DNA of 64,000 nt from positions 35,821,560 through 35,885,559 of the forward strand of contig JARCOQ010000004.1 of NCBI GenBank assembly GCA_029207755.1, read 5' to 3'. Every line of letters begins with the position of its first letter. Position 1 is the first letter of the stretch. This document shows positions 11,417 to 22,521 of this stretch, in pieces. The translations under genes and the position numbers were made by a program. The notes beneath the pieces are model-generated. The model saw only the letters and a program-made list of their open reading frames with translations. It searched no databases and was not told the origin of the DNA. The DNA comes from Chamaea fasciata (lineage: Eukaryota; Chordata; Aves; Passeriformes; Sylviidae).

Positions 11417-13329
11417 TGCAAGTGGCTTTCAATATAGATCACCTATCCCACTCCCTGTAAGACACCTCATACCAACACTCACCAAGACTTGTTCCCCACA
11501 TGGGAAATGCAGAAGTGGCACAACATAGCAGGAGGATAAAACTTCCCTTCTAGCAAAACCTGCAGTTTAACAGACATGTCCCTGAGATTATGGCTTGGCT
11601 TGGTATACTATGACTGCCCACTGCCACCATGCACACAAAGTCATCTACCAAAGCTGATTTTATGGAGGGATAGGCTGTCCCAACACACTGTAAGGACGCT
11701 CCTGCACAGAGGTTTCACCTCCTTCTCACATGCCTGTGTCACAGCTTTGAGCCCCAAAGGCAAAACATCTTTCCATGTGGCTTTCTGGTCCCTACACAGA
11801 CATCTCCCACACAAACACATCTTTCTCGCTTCTTGCATGCCTGTCTGCATTCTCTGTCTTGATTGCAATGGTCCTCATTAATATCCACTGAATTAAGATG
11901 AAAATATAGGTTATGAATACTGCATTTTTTTCCCCCTTTCTTCCTTTTCCATCAACAACCTTCCTCCTCTGTGAAAGGGCCATCCAGAAACAAAAAATGA
12001 CAAAACACACACACAAAAAAAAAAAGACAAAAGAAAAAAAAATAAGTCTCTGAAGCCTCCCTGTGTCTTTCTTCATCCTGCCTTCTTCCATGCACTTTCC
12101 TCATGTCCTCAAGAGAGATCATGCTCACATTCACTAGTATTACTGAAACTGATTAACCTACAGCTTTCCTGTGGCAACTCCTCTCAACCCACTCTTCTCA
12201 AAAAACAATTCAAGCTTTGAGTCTAGAGGGACTCAATGATTCAGCAGTCTAAAGCAATTTTAACACTCCCTATTTTCCCTTTCCTAGTAACAATCTTACT
12301 GGCAGATGAACAATTTCCCTGGTGATAAAATCACTACAATGGGTATTTAGTTTCCAAGATTATGATGATTCTTTGCTTGATTAATACTGCAACAAGAAAA
12401 GCTTGCCAAGTATCTGCCTTGACCCTTTACAGTCATTTTTAAAGGTCAAATTTTGCCCTTATGTATTCATATTCAACTACTACTAAAGGGAGAGCCCTAA
12501 AACTTTTAACACTGCACACACTGCACATTTATGATTTATACACCAAAGACTTGGAAAATTGAGCCAAAGCAAGTGGAATTATGTCATAAGGGTAACAACA
12601 GATTTTGGCCATAAGATTTTTGTCAGATGAAAAATACCATTGATGACTGCAATCTCAGTTGTGTATTTAGTAGTACACAGATCTAAATTAAATGCATGAA
12701 CAGCTATCTAGTTTTTGATAGAATAGTTTTTAAGAGACAGACGATAAGAAGCAGTTGTTCTAAAGCCGAGGTCCTCTGAGATATATATTCTTAGTGTTCA
12801 CTAATTTCAACAGCCGTGATGATAAACCACAATTCAATAGATTGAACTAACTGATGGGCTGTTGCACAGTGTGCAGTGATTTCAGATATTAATTCTTTGA
12901 GAAATCTTAGGAGTATGCTGTATGGAAATGATATAAAAAACCTGTTAAATGTGGGAAACAGCTAGAATATTCTAAAATATGCAAAGGCTAGAGCTGCAGA
13001 ACAAAAAAGTACAAATCCCTCCTAGTCCCACCCCACAGAGACAAATGACAGAAATGTCAAAAAGCAAACCAGCCTCCCACTTGCCAGCATGGAGAGATGT
13101 AGAGAGAAATGAATATACATTTTAACATGGGCATAACATCATTGGAAAGGAGCTCCAAAGCGATGGTGGAACCAATAACGTGTGAGGTGAAATGAGTAAT
13201 GACAGTAAAACAGTGAACAAGTTCCAGAATCAATTCACCAAGCACCACAAAGTGATATACAATAAGAAATAATGAAGCCCTGCCAATACAGTTGTTGATA
13301 CAAAAAATCAGGCAAGGGAATACTTTTTA
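11417..13329. other. Intronic or intergenic, nothing recognised
   Basis: It lies between the inferred exons at 10958-11119 and 16766-16833. It contains an A-rich tract at about 12004-12042 and generally AT-rich DNA with no credible exon on either strand. Confidence 0.45.
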
Positions 13330-14290
13330 AAATTTAATATGCAAATCATCAGGTCTGGATGACATGCATATGTGGGTCTTCAGGGAATCAGTTAATGAAC
13401 TTGCTGGACTACTGGCAATTATTTCTGAGAATTCATATAAAATCAGGTAGGCACCAGAGGACTGGGGTGGGGACGAGAAGAAAATAATTTCTAATTTGAG
13501 AAAAGGAGGATTAATTGAAACTAACTACCACACATAAAATTTATGTCTGAATACCAGTAAAGAAAGGGATCAACACTATAAAAAATCATAAGCACCTTTA
13601 GGATAACAGCAGACACAACAGGCTCAAACTTGACAAGAACAGATAAAACTCAAACTTTAATGAATAACAAAAATCAGCAAGTGAGAGACTTCTCCACTGT
13701 TGTGTTTTCCACATAAGTTAACCTGGCAACCTTGGGGCAGTGGGAACCAATGTAATCACTTAAAATGGATTATGACCTTCACTGCTCTAACAGGCTGTGG
13801 TCACTCCTACCTCTCACTTGTATATCAGTTGCTTGCTAGACAAGGAGCCACCAGCCACTGAGATCTACAGTGACACAGCTCCCAGATGTGTGCTGCCATG
13901 CCAGTGCTGGCTTAAGCTGCCAACAGCATGTCTACCAGCAGCTGCAGTATACATTGCATCTTTACAGGGTCGAGACTCAGCATCTCATATCCCATCTCCC
14001 CTCACCTCACCACACCTCACTGTCCCCCACCCCATCCCATCTCACCCCATCTCATCTCACAGGTGCAGAGTTATGCCTCTCCCATTGAACATTATCTCAG
14101 ACTCTAGGAAATGGGCACTGCCACACTTCTGGTGAAGTGGTTAAATAATTTGAGAAGAAAATAATAAGTAATAATATGGAGTTGAAAATATACCTATGAA
14201 GTTCCAGAGGGATTGGTATTTGGGCTCAAGTCTTTTTAATGTGGTTATTAGTCATCTGAAAGAATATTGAGGGTATGTATACTGAATATA
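13330..14290 (+). mobile_element. Ancient L3/CR1-like LINE fragment (reverse transcriptase remains)
   Basis: Two pieces decode to conserved blocks of CR1/L3-clade reverse transcriptase. At about 13345-13500 the frame reads SGLDDMHMWVFRESVNELAG and then APEDWG, matching the family pattern GPDGIHPRVLRELA followed by PEDWR. At about 14201-14260 it reads VPEGLVFG and then SLFNVVISHL across a frame slip, matching PQGSVLGP and then LFNIFINDL. Frames are broken by stops and indels, so this is a long-dead copy. Between the blocks, about 13990-14060 is a degenerate cccatct/cctcacc simple repeat. It lies in the plus orientation within an intron of the inferred minus-strand gene. Confidence 0.7.
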
Positions 14291-14639
14291 GGAATAGCAT
14301 ATTGCATCGGAGATAGTACAAACATAAGAAGGAACAAAGAAATAATAATTAAAAGGGGCAGCTTAAATGGGTAGGAAAAATAGGGAAGAGGAAAAGCAAA
14401 GATTGAAACTGGGAATGGTGCCTGCAGGGGTAGTCATGCAATATAACCATGTGAATGACCCTGATGGCCATTTGCACACACGCATGCAAAGGCACTTTCA
14501 CTGACTTCCCTTTCCACTTCCACTCAGGAAAAGCAGCTCTTCTCCTACCAAGGCTGACAAACTCTGCCTGAAAGCAGAGTGTCTCGAGAGAGAAGAGCTC
14601 TGCAACCACCATAATTCACTCTAGCAGAGCGATTACTGG

Positions 14640-14800
14640 CTGTGCTGGACAAAGGTGCCCTCCTACAGAGCCTGCCCACTGTGTCAGACAAAAACCTCCT
14701 CCCGCGTTGCTCAGAATATGCACAGCACAATGGTGGACCCCTGCCGCGTTTACAAGATGTGTGGGACAAAGGTTTCCCGTGCTGCTCAGGAGCTCTGAGA
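14640..14800. repeat. Degenerate 39-bp minisatellite
   Basis: The word GACAAA followed by C/T-rich DNA and a TGCTCAG-like end recurs. Anchored on GAC, copies lie at 14648, 14687, 14736 (shifted by an indel) and 14765. The spacings are 39, 49 and 29, so the shifted pair sums to 78, or two periods. Copies 2 and 4 are clearest (cccgcgttgctcag against cccgtgctgctcag). It is moderately CpG-rich compared with its surroundings. Confidence 0.5.
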
Positions 14801-16765
14801 GATCTTCATACATGCCTTAGCACTGAAATATTTCTGCAGAGAAAAGTTTCCAGGCTGAAAAGCTTCTCCACAGATACTAGCCACAGGGCTGACCTTGGAT
14901 CTGCTCCTCTAAGTGACAGCTCACCTCTAAATAGGACTTCAAAATGAATTAAGGGTGTTCCACGCCTTGGGCTTTAGTCCCCATTGGGATGGAGAATTCT
15001 GCTGCTCTTCAACAAGGTCTTGCTCAGCAGAGAGTTTGCTCCCTGCAATCAGGATCTACACTGAGACCCTGTCACGCTGCAAACTGCCAATGTGAGTAGC
15101 TTAGCCATCTTGTCTGTACGCAATGGCAGAGGTTGCTTCTACATTTGTGATTCAAGCTACATATCTAAAAGGCATTCAGTCTTATCAGAAATCAGTTAAG
15201 AGGTTGAAATATAGACTTCTGTGGGCATTTGCAGGAACAGAAACCCTTTAAACATTATTAAACATGAAAAGCAACACAATTCATTTCTCCTTTACACATA
15301 AACTAACAGATAAGCCAACTCAATCTGACTGGGTAGACAAGTGTGACAGACCTTTTAGAAAGGATTTTTTCTCTGGTAAATTTCAAATCAATGGAAATTA
15401 CTTTCTTTCTCACATTATTCATACACACATTGAAGAAGTTCTTTAATTCTTAGGTGTTCAGTTCTGCAGTTCTATAACTCTGTAGCAATGTAACAATACT
15501 GCCCAAATATGCACTTAGGTGTGAGTAAGAGATGCCTGTCCTGTGTCCATCTTTCTGTATGCTAACAAATTACTTCTGTGTCACAAACCTATTTCTGAAC
15601 AGGAATTTAACTTTTTTTTACTCTTGAGTGCATCAGATATTATCAAGTATCACAGAACAACTTCTAATTCATAAGGTTTCTCCACTTAAAATTCCTTTAT
15701 CCTGTAGATCTACATGAGAAGAAATTATTATGTCTTTTGTGACTACTTTGGTCTACTGACCTAAACATCCAGGTCTCAAACTCCAAAACAGAAGAAGCTC
15801 CCAGAGCATCCCCAGGAAAGCTAATGAAAAAGGAGGTTAAAAAAAATACATCTTGCCTAAAATCACTCAATAGTTCTGACAAGGAAAACGAGAGCTTCAG
15901 GAAAAACTGTGAATGAAGCCATAAGCTCAAGAACTTTGAGATTCAATGACCCTAAGAGTTTTTGCCTAAGCACTTCTAGACATCACAAAGGTAAAGAAAG
16001 GTTTAAAACTTTGGCAAAATTAAGAGATAAGCTAGACACCAATTAATTAAATGAAAGCAGTGATCTCTGAGGAGACATAAAAAAGTCCCAATCCCAAACC
16101 AATCCCCCAACTTTGATGTGTTTAGTTTGGCTAAGAAGTAATCATTTGTGGAGTCATGGACATGATAATAATCTGAAATTAACTGCATAGGAAAATGAAT
16201 TCTTTGGAAAAGCCAAAAGGAAAGAAACAGAACAGAATTTGAAGAAATGAAGTACAGCTTATTAAGGGGGCTTAGACACACAAACTGGTTAAGACTCAAT
16301 ATTCATATAAGAAAAATCATGGCAATACTGGAAACCAGATTACATACACTAAAGACATTTTTTACTTAGTTATTATCTGCTGTGACACAAAGCAGTTCTT
16401 ATTTTTGTTGGACACGTATTATCTGTAATAATATTTAGTGGGATGATGAAAAAGAGCAACAAGCATCCTACCAACATGGAAAAGAGATCACCTCTGAATT
16501 CCCTTACTTGCAATTGGCTTTTCTTCCACTTCTTGTTTATCACACACTAACTTCCCACAAGAAGCAAGTGGTTAAAAAAGAAGTAAAAAAAAAATCCTCT
16601 TGCCCTGTGAGCAACAAGATGCAAAGATTCACACAAAAGCTCATTGCAAGCAAGGTCTGCAAAGCAGGAAAGAGTTTGGAGTTTAACACGGCCACCTTTT
16701 CCATTACTCTTCATTTAATATTAAGGACAGTCTCATGAGTACAGATCATTTGTTTGTTCCTCTAC
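14801..16765. other. Intronic, nothing recognised
   Basis: AT-rich DNA with short chance open frames on both strands. No repeat family, RNA gene or convincing exon was seen. Confidence 0.45.
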
Positions 16766-16833
16766 AGGTGAACTGGACAAATAAGTGAAACTTGTGAGGT
16801 CATTCTCTCCTGAGCACAGGTTACCGAAATTTT
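16766..16833 (-). CDS. Inferred coding exon, unrecognised gene
   Basis: On the minus strand the acceptor is ttggctctggtgacccag. The exon starts AA-AAT-TTC-GGT (needing one base from the preceding exon) and encodes NFGNLCSGENDLTSFTYLSS, then SP. The donor chosen is CACCT followed by GTAGAG, which ends the exon in phase 0 as the next exon requires. The frame stays open for nine more codons, so the 3' boundary is uncertain. The phase-1 start matches the phase-1 end of the exon at 24565-24659. The peptide is polar and Ser/Asn-rich, as in a linker. Support is moderate. Confidence 0.42.
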
Positions 16834-17184
16834 CTGGGTCACCAGAGCCAAGCAATTTTCTTTCTAGTATATATTTATAAAGGTAAAAATGGTGTCTGAA
16901 CAACACTCTCAGAGGCAGCAATTTCCAATGCAACACATTTTTGCAGGAGAGTAAGCCATTTCCTTGAAGAAAGGATTCAGTAAAGACATACACAATATTA
17001 TGCAAGCACAGATTCTAAAACTCATGTTAAAATGGTGTACCATGCAGAGAGAAGTAGGTAGGGTTTGAAATTATATTTATATTGATATATATGTTTACAT
17101 CTCTACTGCTATTTTTATCTCTACCACCATATAATCTTCACATATCTATCTCCATCTATATAGTATGTGTATCAACACTGTCCA

Positions 17185-17245
<61 letters not shown>

Positions 17246-17246
17246 T
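17185..17246. repeat. (CTGT)n/(CTAT)n tetranucleotide microsatellite
   Basis: About four CTGT units followed by about twelve perfect CTAT units. It is likely to vary in length between individuals. Confidence 0.97.
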
Positions 17247-17284
17247 CATATCTGTAACTTCACCCTTACCTGTATGTAAAGACA

Positions 17285-17470
17285 AATATAAAAATTCCCT
17301 ACCTGACAAATGCGAGGTGGGATACCCAGGTTACATCTTACTAAGGATTTTTGGGCTAAGAACATACCTATGGAAGGTGGGATCTCACCAATGGAAGTTA
17401 AGAATAGGTTAGACAACCATCTCTTAGGAATATTATGGTTCTAGCTGACCTCACTCTGGGCAATATGAAC
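17285..17470 (+). mobile_element. CR1 LINE fragment (3' region)
   Basis: It contains ggaaggtgggatctcacc, then aagaataggttagacaacc, then ttctagctgacctcactctg. These correspond to the avian CR1 words for a weighted-result line, a 'gaataggttggacaaacatct' line and a 'tagctgaccctgccct' line. The terminal octamer tail is not preserved. It is a 5'-truncated and diverged copy. Confidence 0.7.
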
Positions 17471-17900
17471 AAATTAAGTAACTTCATGAGTTTCCTTCTG
17501 TCCAGCCCTGTTTTTTCTGTTACTTCACCGGCTTTATTTAAGCAACATCTAAAATTGATTGTATTAGCAAGGTACTTCACAGTAGCTCAGAAGGATTTGA
17601 ATAATATACATCAGTGAGATATAAATGCACATGTACGTTTTCTCTCATGAATTAGGAAAAAAATCTATATAGAATTGTAAGCAAGAGCACAATAAAGTAT
17701 ATAGCATTTGAAAACAATTATTTGCCCAACTAGAAGAAATGAAAAATTGGCTTTTAAATAAAGGAAGTTTTATCTGCTCAAAACTCAACACTTCACAAGA
17801 AAACTTACAACCATAAAACTTCTTGTGTGAGATCACTGAAAACCAAGTGTTCAAGCCTCACAGCTTCCACAGGTTATAAAACTGAAAAATACTAATTTAC

Positions 17901-18030
17901 CTGACAGATCTTAACATGCTGCAGCATGATGCAAGCTGTCAGTTATGCCCACAGCAGGACCTCCATTCATGCAGCAATGCTGCTGATGTTAACAAGTACA
18001 CAGGTTTTATAAAACCTGTATACTTGTTAA
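17901..18030. other. Cluster of palindromes / potential cruciforms
   Basis: Four fold-back units lie within 130 bp. Outer CTGACAG (17901-17907) pairs with CTGTCAG (17936-17942). Nested inside is the perfect palindrome catgctgcagcatg (17915-17928), with equal 7-base gaps on both sides. GCAGCA-a-TGCTGC follows at 17971-17983. A 42-bp near-perfect palindrome (17989-18030, 20 of 21 arm positions paired, axis between 18009 and 18010) follows that. It is not part of any recognised transposon. Confidence 0.75.
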
Positions 18031-19049
18031 AACCTTAAACTCATTTAGAACACTCTGCAGCAATTCCTGCAAGTTACTTTAATTGAAATACTCAAGGGCT
18101 GATTATTAAATCTGAGTTTATTCCAAAATCCCACAGGTTTTTACTGCCTATGGGGCAGAGACCTGAAGAGTACACACGCAGCTATCTTGTGAGAACGCTA
18201 CTAATGCAAGAAATTCAACAGTGATACCAGGACAAGGGAAACAACCAGCTGCTTAGAAAATAGCTCCTCTTTGTAATGATATTTTATGATTATTTGTTAC
18301 TAAATAGTAATTATGCCATCAAACATCTGGATGCACCAGCAGCACAAGCATAAACAGTTTAGGCACTTTCCAAAAACACAGCAGCCAATGCAACACCATG
18401 GAAATGGCAAAGCCAGCACTGAAGAGCTAGGAAAGGCAGCAGTGCTTTAAAAGAACATGTTACATTACAGTGGAGACACCCCATCCACTAAAGATGTAAA
18501 AAGGTTCTTAATCACTAGCAGGATAAGCACATACTGCTTGCCAATTTGTGAAATTTTGAACCCAACAACAAATTGCACTACAGCAATTTTAAAATAAAGC
18601 AGTAGCAGAATATAATTTTCTCTTCTTTCACACCAGAAGCAGAGCTTGAAGACTGGTGTGGATGCTGACATAGGCAGCTGTGGAAGTAAAAAGGTCTTTC
18701 AAGGGACAGGAATGAGCCTGTGTCTAAAGAACAAGCTGCAATGAGAACATGCATGGGGCACAAAACACATCAAACACCCAGCGTGTTTTTATGATTTTAG
18801 TGAGAATCTGAACTCATACCCTGCAAGCCTTTAATCAATACATTAACTCTCCCTTCCCACAGCAGAAAATGTTTATAATCTTCTACAGAAGAAATACTTC
18901 AAAAGCATTTTTTCCTCCTGAATTTTTTACTTGGATTACAGTGTCTTGTTGTATCTGTAAACTACAGTCAGCACAAGTCCAGAGTATTTTCACAGGTACA
19001 ATGGTATTCATTAACTCATCTGCTTCATCTTGGGACTGCCTCTGGCTGG

Positions 19050-19165
19050 CTCTAACCCAACCCAACTAGCTCAACCTAACCTAACCTAACCTAACTTAAC
19101 CTAACCTAACCTAACCTAACCTAACTTAACCTAACCTAACCTAACCTAACCTGACTCAACACAAT
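19050..19165. repeat. (CCTAA)n pentanucleotide array (TTAGG on the minus strand)
   Basis: About 18-20 tandem CCTAA units with degenerate flanks (cccaaccca, cctgactcaac). The variant unit TTAAC occurs at 19096-19100 and 19126-19130, exactly 30 bp apart, suggesting a six-unit higher-order repeat. The motif equals the arthropod-type telomere repeat rather than the vertebrate TTAGGG. It is most simply an interstitial microsatellite. Confidence 0.92.
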
Positions 19166-19480
19166 TCAACTCCTCCAATGTGTCATTGGTACCATTCATC
19201 TTCTCCCTGGTCCTGGAGAAGTCACAGAAAAGGCACTTCCCTTGATTTGTCTTCAGAGGCTAATCCTGTGACAGGTAAGATTAAAAAATCTCAAGAATCC
19301 AAGTTCCACCTCTACAGTGCCAGCTTTGGTCCTGTGGGAAACTTAGTCCTCCCCTTCTGATGGTTGCTCCTGCAGGATGGTGGAAACGGGGTTAGCAAAT
19401 GGTGGACTAAGATGGGGCTGTTGACCTGCTTTCCTGCTTTTGCTGGACACCAACCTCAGGAGCCACCACCTGCCACAAAG

Positions 19481-19505
19481 GATTCACCTCCTTAAAAGGT
19501 GAATC
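19481..19505. other. Perfect 9-bp hairpin
   Basis: GATTCACCT at 19481-19489 and AGGTGAATC at 19497-19505 are exact reverse complements, separated by a 7-base loop. No T-run follows on either side, so it does not look like a terminator. Its significance is unknown. Confidence 0.7.
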
Positions 19506-22486
19506 AAGAGAGGTGAAACTGAAGAGTCTAAATTCAAGTTATCCTGAAAATCCCAATTCAGCCATCCACCACACCCTGAGGTGTCTAGGCCCCACAAACA
19601 CCTCAGATCCCGACCTTAAAGTCTGCACCTCATAGTGGTATCACTTCTGTACGTGCTCAGAAACATGTCAGGTTTGGCAGCAAAAATACTCCCAAAGGTC
19701 TCAGGCAGATTTAGTGCTTCTGTGTTCCCCTCGCCCCCTGACCTCTAATGCTAAGTAGGTGCCCAAGCCACAGAGAGAGGAATGCCCTCTTATCTCCCGC
19801 CTAAGGATTCATTTCACATTAATCTCTTCCTACTCCTTGCATGTTTTTCATCCACCTGGGACACCCATTTCTCCAGAACACCTATTTCTCCAGGAAATCC
19901 AATTTTGAATTCCTCTTCTACAAATTGCTTACCTGGCAGCTCTTCTTGAACTCATTCTCAGTGCCTGGCCTTAATCCTGCTCCATTTCATCCACACACTG
20001 AACCCAGCTGTCCTGTTCTCATGGTCCATCAGTTTCTGCCTTTTTCTGACTTTGCTTCAACCACTTCAGGAAGACCTCCTCTACCTCATTGCTAGTGCAC
20101 CCACTCAATTTCTCCTCACAAACAGCTTTGTCATTTAGCTGATGGCATCAAACACATCTTTCTCCTCCATGTTTTCATCTTAGCAGCAAATAAAGTCCCA
20201 GGTCTGACTAGCAAGTCAGACAAGTATTTGGCAAATATTTTAAAATGCTGAACACAGGATGCACCTACCACCCAGATGTAGCGGTGAGGGCAAAAAAAGA
20301 GGACACTTCTATGAAAATGTAGTTCCCCTACTCTGCAGGATCAGAGAAATGAGATATTTATCTCCTAGGTGAGAATGATGGTTTCATGGAAAATTCAGGG
20401 CATTTTCTTAATGACTTAATGGAAAGGAAATGTATCTGGAAAATGCCATGGGAGATGAACCTGCGCCACCAGAGCACAAACAACAAGTAATAAACAGAGT
20501 TTAAAAATCATGTTTGGGGAGTAAATAACAAATGCCTGTAAGTTTGATAAAATTTTAGTTATGTCAAGTAAGTATATAAACTTCTCTGGAAAAAATAAAT
20601 TAAAATTTGCAGATTTGAGGTGTGAATAACCCTCGTGCACTTGCAGTAAGTAATTTATGACTAACTCATACCATATCAATTTTTCTTGCTTGCATTACAC
20701 CAACTACTGTCTACATATGTACACATATTACATCTCCCCCAATCCTGCGCATCTAGGACTTACATGACTCTTTTCCAGGTGTCTGCATAGCTGTACTAGT
20801 GAGAAAAATGGTGAGAAGATAGTGCTGTTCCACCAGTGAATTTACACCAATATAGTGAGGGTTAACTTTCTTTTATTAGCATGACCTTTGCTGGTTGTTG
20901 TTAAAGAACATTCTTGAAGGAGGCAGGTGACTGAATCCCATCTTAGATGGTGGGATTTTATGGACAATGATCATTGTTGTGGGTCAAGTACACCTGTACC
21001 GCAATCATAAAATTAATAACCTCTACAACAACAGCTTTACATACGGCTGTCTCAGAAGAGTGCCACTTGTGTAACTCACAGCCTTTGGAGACACTCTTTA
21101 TAATTTATACCCAATTTGAAGTGCAAAGATTTTTCTCTCCCACAAGTCATGGTAATCAATATGGATCTGCACCTATTACAGCCTGATGAAGTGAAGTGTG
21201 TGGCATGGATCAGCTGCACTGGGCAAACAACACAGCTCAAAAACATGGCTTTGCAGAAGAGATCTCCAGTGGCCATTTCCCACATCTACACAGTGAGAGC
21301 AAATAAAGGAGGACATAATCTTTTGTAGGGGTACCGTCCCTGCTTAGTCTTGCAAATTAAATTAATTGCATATTTGCCTCAGAACTACCCAGAAACTTGA
21401 AGGATTTTCACATGTCACATGGATTTTAGGCGTCTGCACTCTAATTCATAACACATCAAGACTTAATGCGGGATACTATGAAGCCCCTATATCATGGAAA
21501 CTGGCAATTTAAGACTAAACACTAATTCACAGAGGCTTTGCAGATGTGAATTACACTAAATTTAACTAAGCTTAATAATATCATGCTTTCCATGACGTAA
21601 ACTCAGAGATGTCTCTAGAGAGACTGTTTGAGATTAATGATCATAAAGCTGCATTTCATTCCCTGCTTAACCCTCCTCCTTGTTACGGCAGATGGCAGCT
21701 CTGCCTGGAAATGCTCAGTGCATGTGCCTTGCTTCCTACCTCTACTGAACAGCACCACCCAAAATCAGTCACGGATGATGCTCAGGATGCAAGGGCAGCA
21801 AGCCAGTCACGCAGCAAAGAGTTCAAGACAGGCATCAGGTGGGGGAGGTAGTGCAGTGAGGCACAGGCAGAGCGAAGCCGAAGGCAGCCGTACGGCAGAC
21901 AAGACAGGAAGGCATGTTGTGCGCTGGCATGCACTGAGCTCTGCCAACAGCTCTCCTGACATCCCTGTCTATGGGAGTCAGACATGAACATCAGTGTGGG
22001 AGGTGGGTCTGCCAGCAGTAGGAGGGAGAACTCAAAAGTCTGGGATGAACATGAAGGGAAATATGCAGGAAAAAAAGCATCCCAACCAAACAAATCCTTA
22101 AGAGTTGTGGATATTCACTGTGGGTTTGCTTTTGCAACTAGTGGGGCCCCATTGCTGAGATCTGGCTGGAGAAAGTTCAGTGAGAGCCAGCGGTCAGTGG
22201 AATGAGAACAGATAGGGGTTTCTCCTGCAGAAACTGCAGATCATGTTCTGCTTTACTGCCACAGAGAAAACACACCAGGACACAAAACAACTCAAAAATC
22301 AGTCTTTCTGCTAATCCAGTTTTAAACATCCAATTACTGAGAGGTAAAGTTTCTAACCATTCCATTTAAATGCTACACTAACTAAATAAGCTTAATTTGG
22401 GAGACCATATTTATTTCAAAACAGGGACTTCACTATTACCCTTTAAAAAATAATACAGTAACTAACAACAATCTGCAAAGCAGTAT

Positions 22487-22521
22487 CTTCAAGCTGACAC
22501 TTGTCAGCTTCAACGTTGAAG
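22487..22521. other. Overlapping hairpins
   Basis: AAGCTGACA (22491-22499) pairs perfectly with TGTCAGCTT (22502-22510). The adjacent CTTCAAC/GTTGAAG (22508-22521) is a perfect 14-bp palindrome. The outer TCTTCAA/TTGAAGA arms can also pair, so a three-way fold is possible. It lies within an intron of the inferred gene. Confidence 0.7.
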
